A stretch of DNA of 64,000 nucleotides from NCBI GenBank assembly GCA_016720835.1, contig JADKJW010000009.1, positions 158,263 to 222,262 on the forward strand, given 5' to 3'. The notes under the pieces were generated by a model. That model worked only from the letters and a program-made list of their open reading frames with translations. It made no database searches and was not told the origin of the DNA. The DNA comes from Ignavibacteria bacterium. GTDB lineage: Bacteria; Bacteroidota; Ignavibacteria; SZUA-365. The position numbers and the translations under genes are program-made. Shown here piece after piece: positions 8,230 through 16,988 of this stretch; position 1 is the first letter of the stretch, and every line of letters begins with the position of its first letter.

Positions 8230-9486
8230 ATGAAACACCTGCTTTCGCATTTCATCCTGCTGTCGATCGCACTCCTTGCACTGACAGCGAGCGCTTCCGG
8301 ACAGGGCGGCTGGTTCTGGCAGAATCCCCTGCCGCAAGGAAACATGCTCTGGTCCGTATCCTTCGCAAACGCGATGCGCGGAACCGCGGTCGGCGACAGC
8401 GGAACGATACTCCATACGACGGATGCCGGAACGCACTGGACCAAGCAGAAGTCCGGGACGAAGTACACGTTATGCGGTGTCAGCCTCCCTCCTCAAGGCA
8501 AGGGCGACGTCGGCTTCGCCGTCGGACAGGAAGGCACGATACTGCGCACCATCGATGGAGGCGCCACCTGGAACAAACAGTTCGGCGTTCAGCACATTGT
8601 TTTCTTTGCGGTGTGCTTCACCGACACCAGCACAGGCACCGTGGTTGGATTGAACGGGAGAATATACCGCACCACGGATGGTGGCAACACCTGGTCCGAG
8701 CAGGCGAGCGGCGGATACAACACGCTCCGTTCCGTCTGTTTCACCGACGCCAACACCGGTACGGCGGTTGGAGAGCTGGGCGCCATACGTCGCACCAGCA
8801 ATGGCGGGGCGAGTTGGACAAAGCAGACGTCTGGCACGGAGGTGCAACTTCAGGGAGTCTCCTTCTCCGATGCGACCCACGGGACGGCGGTCGGCGAGGC
8901 GGGGACGATTCTTCGAACCACCGATGGCGGATTGAATTGGAGGAGTCAATCTTCCGGAACAACTGCGTGGCTCACAGCAGTCCATTTCACGGATGCGAAT
9001 TCCGCAACGATTGTGGGAGGGAACGGAATGATCCTTCACACGACGGATGGCGGAGAGCATTGGACGGTCCAGGTCTCGCCCACGACGAATACCCTTCGAG
9101 GTGTCTGCTTCACCGATGCACATACCGGAACCGCGGTCGGAGATGACGGCACCATCCTCCGCACCACCACCGGTGGCGTGACCTGGGTCGAGGATGTGCG
9201 CGCGCTACCGACACAAATCCATCTCAAACAGAATTACCCCAACCCGTTCATCTCGGTCACGTCAATCCCCTTCACACTCAGCGAGCCCTATTTCGTCTCG
9301 CTCAAGATCTACGATCTTCTCGGGAAGGAAGTCGCCGTGCTTGTGCGCGAATACCGGTGCGCCGGGTCGCATTCCGAGACGTGGGATGCATCGGGACTGC
9401 CGCCGGGCGTGTATGTCTCCATCCTTCGGACAAGCAGGCGCACCGAAAGCAGAACCATGGTACGCACGTCCTCTCCGGACCGGTGA
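8230..9486 (+). CDS. Secreted YCF48 beta-propeller protein, 7 repeats, T9SS tail
   Basis: A 418-residue protein with a signal peptide ending ASGQ and the motif GGWFWQNPLPQG. Seven consecutive repeats of about 43 residues follow, each with the pattern V-x-F-x-D-x-x-x-G-x-A-V-G-x-x-G-x-I-x-R-T-x-D-G-G-x-x-W. Seven copies would form one seven-bladed propeller. The last 85 residues are a T9SS type A sorting domain (LKQNYPNPF, IYDLLGKEVAVL, GVYVSILRT), so export and cell-surface attachment through T9SS are inferred. GGAGG lies upstream. It is the first of three tandem paralogues that start and end alike; the ligand is unknown. Confidence 0.88.
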   Translation: MKHLLSHFILLSIALLALTASASGQGGWFWQNPLPQGNMLWSVSFANAMRGTAVGDSGTILHTTDAGTHWTKQKSGTKYTLCGVSLPPQGKGDVGFAVGQEGTILRTIDGGATWNKQFGVQHIVFFAVCFTDTSTGTVVGLNGRIYRTTDGGNTWSEQASGGYNTLRSVCFTDANTGTAVGELGAIRRTSNGGASWTKQTSGTEVQLQGVSFSDATHGTAVGEAGTILRTTDGGLNWRSQSSGTTAWLTAVHFTDANSATIVGGNGMILHTTDGGEHWTVQVSPTTNTLRGVCFTDAHTGTAVGDDGTILRTTTGGVTWVEDVRALPTQIHLKQNYPNPFISVTSIPFTLSEPYFVSLKIYDLLGKEVAVLVREYRCAGSHSETWDASGLPPGVYVSILRTSRRTESRTMVRTSSPDR

Positions 9487-9686
9487 TTCGGCGTTCCGGG
9501 TACGATTATCCTGTTCACGCACCCCACGGGAGAAGCGCAGGGCACGCCTTTCGCGCCTGTCGTGTAACTCGCGGTGCGTTGATGCGTCATGGTGATGTCA
9601 CGGCTCCGCGCGGACCGGATCCACAACGGGAACGCCCTCCATTGACACATCAACACATTGTTCGCAAGCGCCTGCACGGAGGATTC

Positions 9687-11801
9687 ATGAAACACCCGCT
9701 CTCCTCGTTCCTCATTCTGCCATGTGCGGTCCTCGCATTGACGGGAATGTCCCTCGCACAGGGCGGGTGGTTCTGGCAGAATCCGCTCCCGCAAGGGCAA
9801 TCGCTCCATGCAGTCGCCTATACGGATGCCAACACCGGAACCGCCGTCGGATGGAACGGAACCATTCTCAGAACAACGGACGGCGGGGCGACCTGGGCGA
9901 TCCAGGCGAGCCCGGCCCGGATACAGTTCATCGGCGTCGCCTTCACGGATGCGAACACCGGCACCGTCGTGGGCGAACGCGGCGCCATTCTTCACACGAC
10001 CGACGGCGGGGTGCACTGGACAACCCGGACGAGCGGTACGACCCGCTGGCTGCAGGAAATCACCTTCTCGGATTCCAATACGGGAACGGCGATAGGCGAC
10101 AGCGGCACGATACTGCGCACCACGAATGGCGGGGCGAGCTGGACGGCACAGGCAAGCGGAACGGTGGACCAGATCACCGGCGTCAGCCTCACCGATGCGG
10201 ATACGGGGATCGCGGTGACGCTCAATGGAATGATCCTGCGCACGACGAATGGCGGGACGAACTGGTCGTCGGCTCCGAGCGGAGCGCCGTACGCAGTGCA
10301 GAGCATTGCGTTCACTGACGCACTGAACGGTACCGCGGTGGGCGACAAGGGGAGCATTCTGCGAAGCACCGACGGCGGGACGCATTGGAGCATGCAGTCC
10401 AGCGGCACGCAGAGCAATCTCAGACGCGTGACCTTCGTCGATGCACACAACGGAACGATCGTCGGGGCTTCGGGGACGATTCTGCACAGCACGGATGGCG
10501 GCGCCACCTGGAGCCTGCAGGCGAGCATGACGACAGACTTCCTTCTCGGCGTATCGTTCAGCGATGCTGGCACCGGTACGGCGGTGGGACTCGACGGCGC
10601 AATCCTCCGCACCACTGATGGAGGCGCAACCTGGTCGAGACAATCGCGCGGCACCATGAAAAACCTGATCCGCGTGCACTTCAGCGATGTGAATACCGGT
10701 ACAATCGTCGGGAGAAACGGAACCATTCTTCGCACCACGGACGGCGGGGCGACGTGGACCACGCAGACGAGCGGCACAACGAAGGACCTCACCGGCGTCT
10801 GCTTTACCGATGCCGACAACGGGACTGCGGTCGGCCTGAGCGGCACGATCCTCCGCACGAGCGATGGCGGAACGCATTGGGCTCCCCAGACGCTCGGCAT
10901 CCCATCCTGGACATACCCCTCCGATGTTTTCTTCAGCGACGCGCGCACCGGAACCATCGTCGGGAGCGATGGCATGATACTCCGCAGCACGGACGGCGGG
11001 GCCACATGGTCCGTGCAGACAAGCGGCACCGTGTACTCGCTCGCGGCAGTGCACTTCGCCGATGCGAATACCGGCACCGTGGTCGGGGAAGGCGGCGTCA
11101 TTCTCCGTACCACGAACGGCGGCACACACTGGACAATCCAGAACAGCGGCACACTGCGAAATCTCGTGGATGTGTTCTTCGTCGACATCAACACGGGCAC
11201 CGCTGTCGGCGAGAACGGAAGCATCCTCCGCACCGTTGATGGCGGTGCGACGTGGACGATGCAGTCCAGCGGCACCACCATGGCACTCTCCGGCGTCTGC
11301 TTCACCGATGCCCTGAACGGCGCCGCGGTCGGTTGGCTGGGCACCATACTCCGGACCACTGACGGCGGCTCGAACTGGATGAATCAGACCGGCATCACGG
11401 ACAATATTCTCAACGCGGTATACTTCACCGACGCCAACCACGGAACCGCGGTCGGGCTGTCCGGAACCATCCTCCGGACCACCACCGGCGGCACGACCTG
11501 GGTCGAGGAGGAGCGGGCGCAGCCGACAACGCTGCAACTCGCACAGAATTATCCCAACCCGTTCACCACCAGCACCTCAATCCCCTTCACTCTCGGAAAG
11601 CCGGATTTCGTCTCTCTCAAGATTTACGATCTGCTCGGGAAGGAAGTTGCCGTGCTTCTGAATGAAAGCAAGACGGCCGGATCGCACACGGCAACATGGA
11701 ATGCGACCGGGATGCCGAGGGGAGTGTATTTCGCAGTCCTGCGAACAGGTGCGGTGACGGAATGCAGAACGATGGTGATCGCGAGGGAATCCGGACGGTA
11801 A
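9687..11801 (+). CDS. Secreted YCF48 double beta-propeller protein, 14 repeats, T9SS tail
   Basis: A 704-residue paralogue of the preceding gene. It opens with a signal peptide ending SLAQ and GGWFWQNPLPQG, then carries fourteen repeats of about 43 residues, exactly twice the number in its neighbour, followed by the T9SS sorting domain (LAQNYPNPF, IYDLLGKEVAVL). Fourteen blades suggest two seven-bladed propellers in tandem. The repeats keep FTDANTGTAVG and TILRTTDGGATW almost unchanged. GGAGG lies upstream of the ATG. About 200 bases separate it from the first paralogue, so it may have its own promoter. Confidence 0.88.
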   Translation: MKHPLSSFLILPCAVLALTGMSLAQGGWFWQNPLPQGQSLHAVAYTDANTGTAVGWNGTILRTTDGGATWAIQASPARIQFIGVAFTDANTGTVVGERGAILHTTDGGVHWTTRTSGTTRWLQEITFSDSNTGTAIGDSGTILRTTNGGASWTAQASGTVDQITGVSLTDADTGIAVTLNGMILRTTNGGTNWSSAPSGAPYAVQSIAFTDALNGTAVGDKGSILRSTDGGTHWSMQSSGTQSNLRRVTFVDAHNGTIVGASGTILHSTDGGATWSLQASMTTDFLLGVSFSDAGTGTAVGLDGAILRTTDGGATWSRQSRGTMKNLIRVHFSDVNTGTIVGRNGTILRTTDGGATWTTQTSGTTKDLTGVCFTDADNGTAVGLSGTILRTSDGGTHWAPQTLGIPSWTYPSDVFFSDARTGTIVGSDGMILRSTDGGATWSVQTSGTVYSLAAVHFADANTGTVVGEGGVILRTTNGGTHWTIQNSGTLRNLVDVFFVDINTGTAVGENGSILRTVDGGATWTMQSSGTTMALSGVCFTDALNGAAVGWLGTILRTTDGGSNWMNQTGITDNILNAVYFTDANHGTAVGLSGTILRTTTGGTTWVEEERAQPTTLQLAQNYPNPFTTSTSIPFTLGKPDFVSLKIYDLLGKEVAVLLNESKTAGSHTATWNATGMPRGVYFAVLRTGAVTECRTMVIARESGR

Positions 11802-12104
11802 TTCAGGCCTGCGATCGTCCACGGACCGCGAGGGCGACTTCGGGAAAAACTGAAGAGGATCGCGAAGCATCCGAAAGAAACGAATACTGCGAACACGCCA
11901 TCATTCGGACTTGTTCGGTCCATTCGTGTGCTTCGTGATCGTCTTTTATTCAAATCCGAACGGCATTGATTTAAGCAATTTCCATCCGATTTCAGTACTT
12001 TGACAGGAAACGAGTCGCTCACTGATCGAAGACTTCGGGATCGACAGATCGCTGTCTCAGAAATCGAGTGTGCGAATCCGTACCCCCTGCTCCCCGGAGG
12101 AAGT
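11802..12104. other. 303-bp spacer between propeller genes
   Basis: The stretch between the second and third propeller genes is AT-richer toward its right end. It holds no credible ORF. A TTGACA at about 11999-12004 has no matching -10 at the right distance, so I do not call a promoter. CGGAGG sits at the right edge before the ATG at 12105. Confidence 0.4.
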
Positions 12105-14229
12105 ATGAAACGCCTGGCCTGCCTGTTCGCCATCGTGCTGCTTGCCGCTCTCGCACAGGCACCTGTGAGCTTCGCCCAGTCCGGCTGGTACTGGCAGAAC
12201 CCAATCCCTCAAGTCAACCACCTCCACGCAGTTTCCTTCACTGATGCCAACAATGGAACAGCGGTTGGAGATCTCGGAACGATCATCCATACAACTGATG
12301 GTGGGTTGAATTGGACAAACCAGTTCAGCGGTACGGATAATCAGCTCTACGGCGTGTCCTTTACCGATGCCAACAACGGAACAGCAGTTGGTGATTCAGG
12401 CACGGTCATCCGTACCACAAATGGAGGAACACGTTGGGTGATTCAGGCAAGCGGAACAACGAACACCCTCATGGCAGTTTCCTTCACCGATGCCAACAAT
12501 GGAACTGCGGTTGGAGACAATGGAACGATCATTCGTACAACCGACGGCGGGGCGACCTGGACGAAGCAAACAAGTGGGCGGGTGAGCCGCCTTAACGGTG
12601 TTTCCTTTAAAGATTCCCTCACTGGCAGGGTGGTTGGAAATACATATGGCAAAGGTGGATGACGATCCTTCGCACGAACGATGGAGGAGTGACTTGGATG
12701 GACGAAATCAATTCTGGGGAAGGGACCAATCTCAGGGCCGTTTCCTTCACAGACGGCAACAATGGAATTGCGGTGGGAGAGTCAGGCATGCTCCTCAAAT
12801 TCGATGGCAGATGGTGGAACCAGATTCGAACAACTGTAGGGGGTCAGCTTTACGGAGTTTCCTTCACCGATGCAAACATCGGCACTATTGTTGGATCAGA
12901 TGGAAAAATCCTACGAACGACGAATGGTGGGGCGAATTGAAAGAGCAACAGAGCGGGTCCACGAGTGTGTGGCTCTGGGGGGTATCGTTCACTGATGCCG
13001 ATAATGGCACTGCGGTTGGAGAGAACGGGACAATCGTCCGCACTACCGATGGAGGATCGACGTGGATGTTCAAGTTGAGAGGGAAACAAAACGAACTTTA
13101 TGCGGTATCCTTTACAGATCCAAATAACGGGACGGTGGTTGGGGTTTCAGGCATGATATTGCACACGACTGACGGCGGGATGAATTGGATGGAGCGAACG
13201 AGTGGGACAATGAGCCATTTCAGAGGAATTGCCTACGCCGACGCAAACACAGGGACAGTGGTTGGAGGGGACGGGAAGATTCTCCGCACAACGAATGGCG
13301 GAGCAGATTGGTGGAACCAATCAAGCGGGACGACAAATACATTATTCGGCATATCTCTCATCGATACAAACACCGGAACAGCAGTCGGAGAGCATGGTAC
13401 CATTCTACGAACAACCGATGGTGGGGTCAGTTGGACGAGTCAGTCAAGCGGAACAACGAACGATCTTTATGGTGTATCCTTCGTCGATGCGAACATAGGA
13501 ACGGTCGTTGGAGGAACGATTGTCGGGAAGGAAGGAACGATTCTCCGCACGACTGATGGAGGGTCGAATTGGACGAGTCAGTTCAGCGGAACGACAGAAC
13601 TGTTAAGTGGAGTATCCTGCATCGATGCAAATACAGTCTCAGTATCAGGATATGGAGGTACAATCCTCCGCACAACAAATGGTGGTTCAAGTTGGACGAA
13701 CCAGTCCATCGGGACCAAATCTTGGATCTATGGGATGTACTTCACGAACTCCAGCACTGGAACTGTGGTTGATTGGGGAGGGAGAATCTTCCACACAACA
13801 GATGGCGGAACGTCGTGGATGAAACAAAAACAAGTAAATCACCCCCTCAACGGAGTTTTTTTCACTGATGCCAACACCGGAACCGCAGTCGGAGAAGGTG
13901 GGACGATACTCCGCACAACGACCGGTGGCATGACATGGATCGAGGACACCAAAGCCGCTCCATCAAAGATCCATCTCGGTCAGAACTACCCCAACCCCGT
14001 CACGAACAGCACCACCATTCCATTCTCGCTCTCGCGGCCGGAACACGTGTGCCTGAGTATTCACACCGTGCTCGGAGAACAGGTTGCGGTGCTCGCCGGT
14101 GCGGAGCATATGGCTGGTTCGTACGCACTGCGTTTTGATGCCTCCGGACTCCGATCCGGGATGTACTTCTACGTCTTTCGAAGTGGAACTGCAAGCGAGA
14201 CGAGGAAAATGATTGTGCTCCATCCGTAG
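12105..14229 (+). pseudogene. Third YCF48 double-propeller gene, two frameshifts
   Basis: The ATG at 12105 with upstream GGAGG gives a signal peptide ending SFAQ and the start of YCF48 repeat 4, then stops at 12660-12662. The reading continues in a second frame from 12659 to 12940 (rest of repeat 4 to repeat 6) and in a third frame to 14229 (repeats 7-14 and a T9SS tail with LGQNYPNPV). Each break is explained by one missing base: GGATG for GGAATG near 12659, and AATTGAAAG for AATTGGAAAG near 12938, which removes a repeat tryptophan. Restored, the product would be 708 residues with 14 repeats, like its neighbour. Repeat 5 is also divergent (LLKFDGRWW). Loss of function is likely unless the breaks are assembly errors. 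Confidence 0.82.
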
Positions 14230-14341
14230 ATGGACGCGAGTTGGTTATTCTGAAGTGCTGCGACTCCGTTTCTGAAACGGTCGAGTATCAACCCGTGCTT
14301 GTTCATGCGGTAATCCCACGCTCGAGCTTATGGATACGAAA

Positions 14342-14443
14342 CGTCCCCACGCAGGAGCGTGGGGACGAGAGGAGTGTCCTGAGGCGTGGGGACGAGACGA
14401 CGTGAGAGGATACGACACGTCCCCACGCGGGAGCGTGGGGACG
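14342..14443. repeat. REP-like palindromes
   Basis: Two near-identical 26-bp hairpins lie at 14342-14367 and 14418-14443. Each has perfect 11-base arms (CGTCCCCACGC and GCGTGGGGACG) around a four-base loop (AGGA or GGGA). A right half-copy (GCGTGGGGACG) lies at 14384-14394. They fill the gap between two convergent genes, so a bidirectional terminator or REP-like element is plausible. Neither side has a T-run. Confidence 0.75.
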
Positions 14444-14451
14444 AGACGAAT

Positions 14452-14500
14452 ACTTCAATACTCCTGTACTCCCCATCTCCCCATTCCCCCATTCTCCCGA
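14452..14500. repeat. Degenerate octamer array after glnA stop
   Basis: Read on the minus strand directly after the glnA TAG, the sequence runs in imperfect 8-base steps (GAGAATGG, GGGAATGG, GGAGATGG, GGAGTACA, GGAGTATT, GAAGTATT). Similar imperfect arrays follow the stops of mscL and iorB. Confidence 0.55.
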
Positions 14501-15868
14501 CTACCTCGTGAAATACATTTTGTATTCGAACGGATGCGGCATCGTGGAAATGGCGTGCACTTCCTCCTGCTTGGTCTTGAGCCACTGCGTGATGAGGGAG
14601 GCGGGGAAGACGCCGCCGCGCTGGAGGAATTCGTTGTCGGCCTCGAGGGCGTCGAGCGCTTCCTGCAGGTTGCGCGGGAGGAAGTGGATGTCGGTGAGCG
14701 TGGAGACGTCGCCGTCGTGCGGGCCGTATCCCTCCTTGTCGGGATCGATGCGGTTCACGATGCCGTCGATGCCCGCCATGAGCATGGCGGCCAGCATCAG
14801 GTACGGATTGGAGGTGGCGTCGGGCGGACGGTACTCCATGCGCGTCTTCTCGGGATCGGAAATGTAGCGGGGAATGCGCACGCAGGATGAGCGGTTCGCC
14901 ATGCCGTAGGTCATGGACACCGGCGCTTCGAAGCCGGGCACGAGGCGCTTGTACGAATTCGTGGACGGATTCGTGAACGCGGCCAGCGCGGGCGCGTGCT
15001 TGAGCATGCCGCCGATGTACCAGCGGCCGATGTCGCTGAAGTTCGCGTACCGTCCGGCTTCATGAAAGGCGTTGCGGCCCTCCTTCGTCAGGAACTGATG
15101 CACGTGCAGTCCGCTGCCCGCCTGCTGGTACATGGGCTTCGGCATGAAGGTGAGGAAGAGCCCGCGCTGCACGGCCTGGCTGAAGAGGATGTACTTCGAG
15201 AGCACGATGTCGTCGGCGGTCTTGAGCAGCGGACTGAAGAACAGCTCGATCTCCTGCTGCCCCCGCTCGCCCACCTCGTGATGATGGTATTTCACGGGAA
15301 TGCCGGCGCGCTTGAGCAGCGAGCAGGACTCGTCGCGGAAATCGTCGTACAGATCGAAGGGACTGCAGGCATGGTAGGCGTTCTGGAAGAACTCCTCGGC
15401 GTGCTCCACGTTATAGTACGAGGACGACGTTCTCGTGTCGTACTCCACTTTCTTGAAGATGTAGAACTCGAATTCCGGCCCCCACCACGACGTGTCGGCG
15501 ATGCCCAGTTCGGCGAGCATGGCCTCGGCCCGCGAGGCGATCCAGCGCACGTCCTGCGGGAAGCGCGAGCGCGCGGCGTCGGTGAGGAAGATGTCGGTGA
15601 AGCAGGTGAGCGTCGGGCGCTCGCGGAAGAAGTCGAGCTGCAGCGTGCCGAGATCGGGCTTCACGATCATGTCGCTGTTCGACACCTTGGCGAAGCCGTA
15701 GCTCGAGCCGTCGAAACCCACGCCCTCGTCCATGATGCGCTCGAGCGTGTCGTCCTCGAGCGGCAACGTGACGTGATGCAGGCGTCCGACGAGGTCGACG
15801 CTCTTGAGATCGATGAACTCGATGTGGTGCTCGGCGACGAGCTGTCTGGCGCGGTCGATGGTTGTCAC
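14501..15868 (-). CDS. glnA: Glutamine synthetase, type I
   Basis: A 455-residue cytoplasmic enzyme condensing glutamate and ammonia with ATP to glutamine. The N-terminal beta-grasp domain (about residues 15-100) has GFDGSSYGF. The catalytic domain shows EFEFYIF (metal-binding glutamates), KYHHHEVGERGQQEIEL, GSGLHVHQ and NSYKRLVPGFEAP. YRPPDATSNPYLMLAAMLMA lies near the end. I do not see the NLYDLPP-type adenylylation site, so the GSI-alpha-like form seems likelier. It is monocistronic, with about 235 bases upstream and REP-like hairpins downstream. Confidence 0.96.
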   Translation of the reverse strand: MTTIDRARQLVAEHHIEFIDLKSVDLVGRLHHVTLPLEDDTLERIMDEGVGFDGSSYGFAKVSNSDMIVKPDLGTLQLDFFRERPTLTCFTDIFLTDAARSRFPQDVRWIASRAEAMLAELGIADTSWWGPEFEFYIFKKVEYDTRTSSSYYNVEHAEEFFQNAYHACSPFDLYDDFRDESCSLLKRAGIPVKYHHHEVGERGQQEIELFFSPLLKTADDIVLSKYILFSQAVQRGLFLTFMPKPMYQQAGSGLHVHQFLTKEGRNAFHEAGRYANFSDIGRWYIGGMLKHAPALAAFTNPSTNSYKRLVPGFEAPVSMTYGMANRSSCVRIPRYISDPEKTRMEYRPPDATSNPYLMLAAMLMAGIDGIVNRIDPDKEGYGPHDGDVSTLTDIHFLPRNLQEALDALEADNEFLQRGGVFPASLITQWLKTKQEEVHAISTMPHPFEYKMYFTR

Positions 15869-16103
15869 GAAAGGTACTCCGGCTTGTGGTGCGTTCCGTC
15901 GCCCAATCGGGCGAAATGGAGATCAAAGTATGGATTTCGCGGACAAAAGGCAAAATATAAGACTCCCCGGTCTCGAAATTTGCTGTGTGGGCACTGGAAG
16001 GCCCGAAAGAGATTCCGGAGTTGTTCCGGTGCCCCGGCGTCATTGCTGCCACGGCTTCACACGATCATCCGGTGGTGTGACGGCGAACGGTGTGCGCGAT
16101 CGC

Positions 16104-16751
16104 TCAGAGCCTGTGGCGCATGATTTCGCCCTGCACGAGGTACATGACGTCCTCGGCGATGTTGGTGGCGTGGTCGGCGATGCGCTCGAGATAGCGCGAA
16201 ACGGAGAGGAGTCCGAGCAGTCCGTCGATATGCGCCGGGGTACGGATGATCTCTTTTTTGATGAAGTCGTACATTTCGCTGTGGATGGCGTCCACCTCGT
16301 CGTCGAGTGCGCAGACTTCGGCCGCGAGCTTTTCGTCGAGCGTGACGAGCGCGTCCAGACATTTCTTGAGCATGGTGCCCGTCTTGTCGGCGAGCATCGA
16401 GATCTGCTCCGGAATCTCGATCTCGCGGTGATCAGCGAGAAACAGCGCGCGCTCGGCAATGTTCAGCGCAAGGTCGCCGATGCGCTCGAGATCGTTGTTC
16501 ATCTTCAGCACCGCGATGATGAAACGCAGATCGCGCGCCACGGGCTGATGCAGCGCGAGGATTTTCAGGCAATCCTCTTCAACCTCGATTTCCATCGAAT
16601 CGATCTCATTGTCGGCGGAGATCACCTCCTCCGCGAGCCGTTTGTCGCGCGTCCGGATGGCTTTCAGCGCATCCTTCAAATCCTCCTCGACAAGCGCGCT
16701 CAACGTGAGGAGTTTCTTTTTCAGGTGTTCTATCTCTCGGAAGAAAATCAT
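16104..16751 (-). CDS. phoU: Phosphate signalling protein PhoU
   Basis: A 215-residue all-helical protein with two PhoU repeats: EVISADNEIDSMEIEVEEDC with DLERIGDLALNIAE, then VCALDDEVDAIHSEMYDF with YLERIADHATNIAEDVMY. The acidic motifs bind metals. PhoU restrains PhoR/PhoB signalling when phosphate is sufficient, and here it lies downstream of such a pair. No pst transporter is in the window. The ATG is only five bases from a tandem-repeat array and has no Shine-Dalgarno sequence. Confidence 0.95.
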   Translation of the reverse strand: MIFFREIEHLKKKLLTLSALVEEDLKDALKAIRTRDKRLAEEVISADNEIDSMEIEVEEDCLKILALHQPVARDLRFIIAVLKMNNDLERIGDLALNIAERALFLADHREIEIPEQISMLADKTGTMLKKCLDALVTLDEKLAAEVCALDDEVDAIHSEMYDFIKKEIIRTPAHIDGLLGLLSVSRYLERIADHATNIAEDVMYLVQGEIMRHRL

Positions 16752-16756
16752 GGTGC

Positions 16757-16868
16757 GTCGTGAATCGTGAATCGTGAATGGTGAATCGTGAGTCGTGAGT
16801 CGTGAATGGTGAGTCGTTAATCGTGAGTCGTGATCGTGAATCGTGAGTCGTTAATCGTGAATGGTGAA
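16757..16868. repeat. Heptanucleotide tandem array
   Basis: About sixteen imperfect seven-base units based on GAATCGT, with GAATGGT, GAGTCGT and TAATCGT variants, lie between the histidine kinase gene and phoU, ending five bases before the phoU ATG. The same unit in the opposite orientation forms a second array at about 29.7 kb. The variable interruptions suggest expansion by slippage. Confidence 0.85.
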
Positions 16869-16988
16869 GAGCGTGCCAGTGAGTCGATTATCGGAACCGT
16901 GAATCGAGGGTTTTTGAGAGTCGTGAAAATACGCGTACTCACTCCTCCTCTCCTCCTTTCCCAAAGGGACCCCTGTCCCCCTCCCACT

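Noticed and set aside
9309..11537. A 742-codon minus-strand frame opposite the 14-blade propeller
   Set aside because: Its apparent repeats are the reverse reading of the YCF48 repeats; the sense strand has signal peptide, sorting domain and ribosome site.
12640..12945. Programmed frameshifting in the third propeller gene
   Set aside because: Neither site has a slippery heptamer with a downstream stem; simple one-base losses within dinucleotides explain both.
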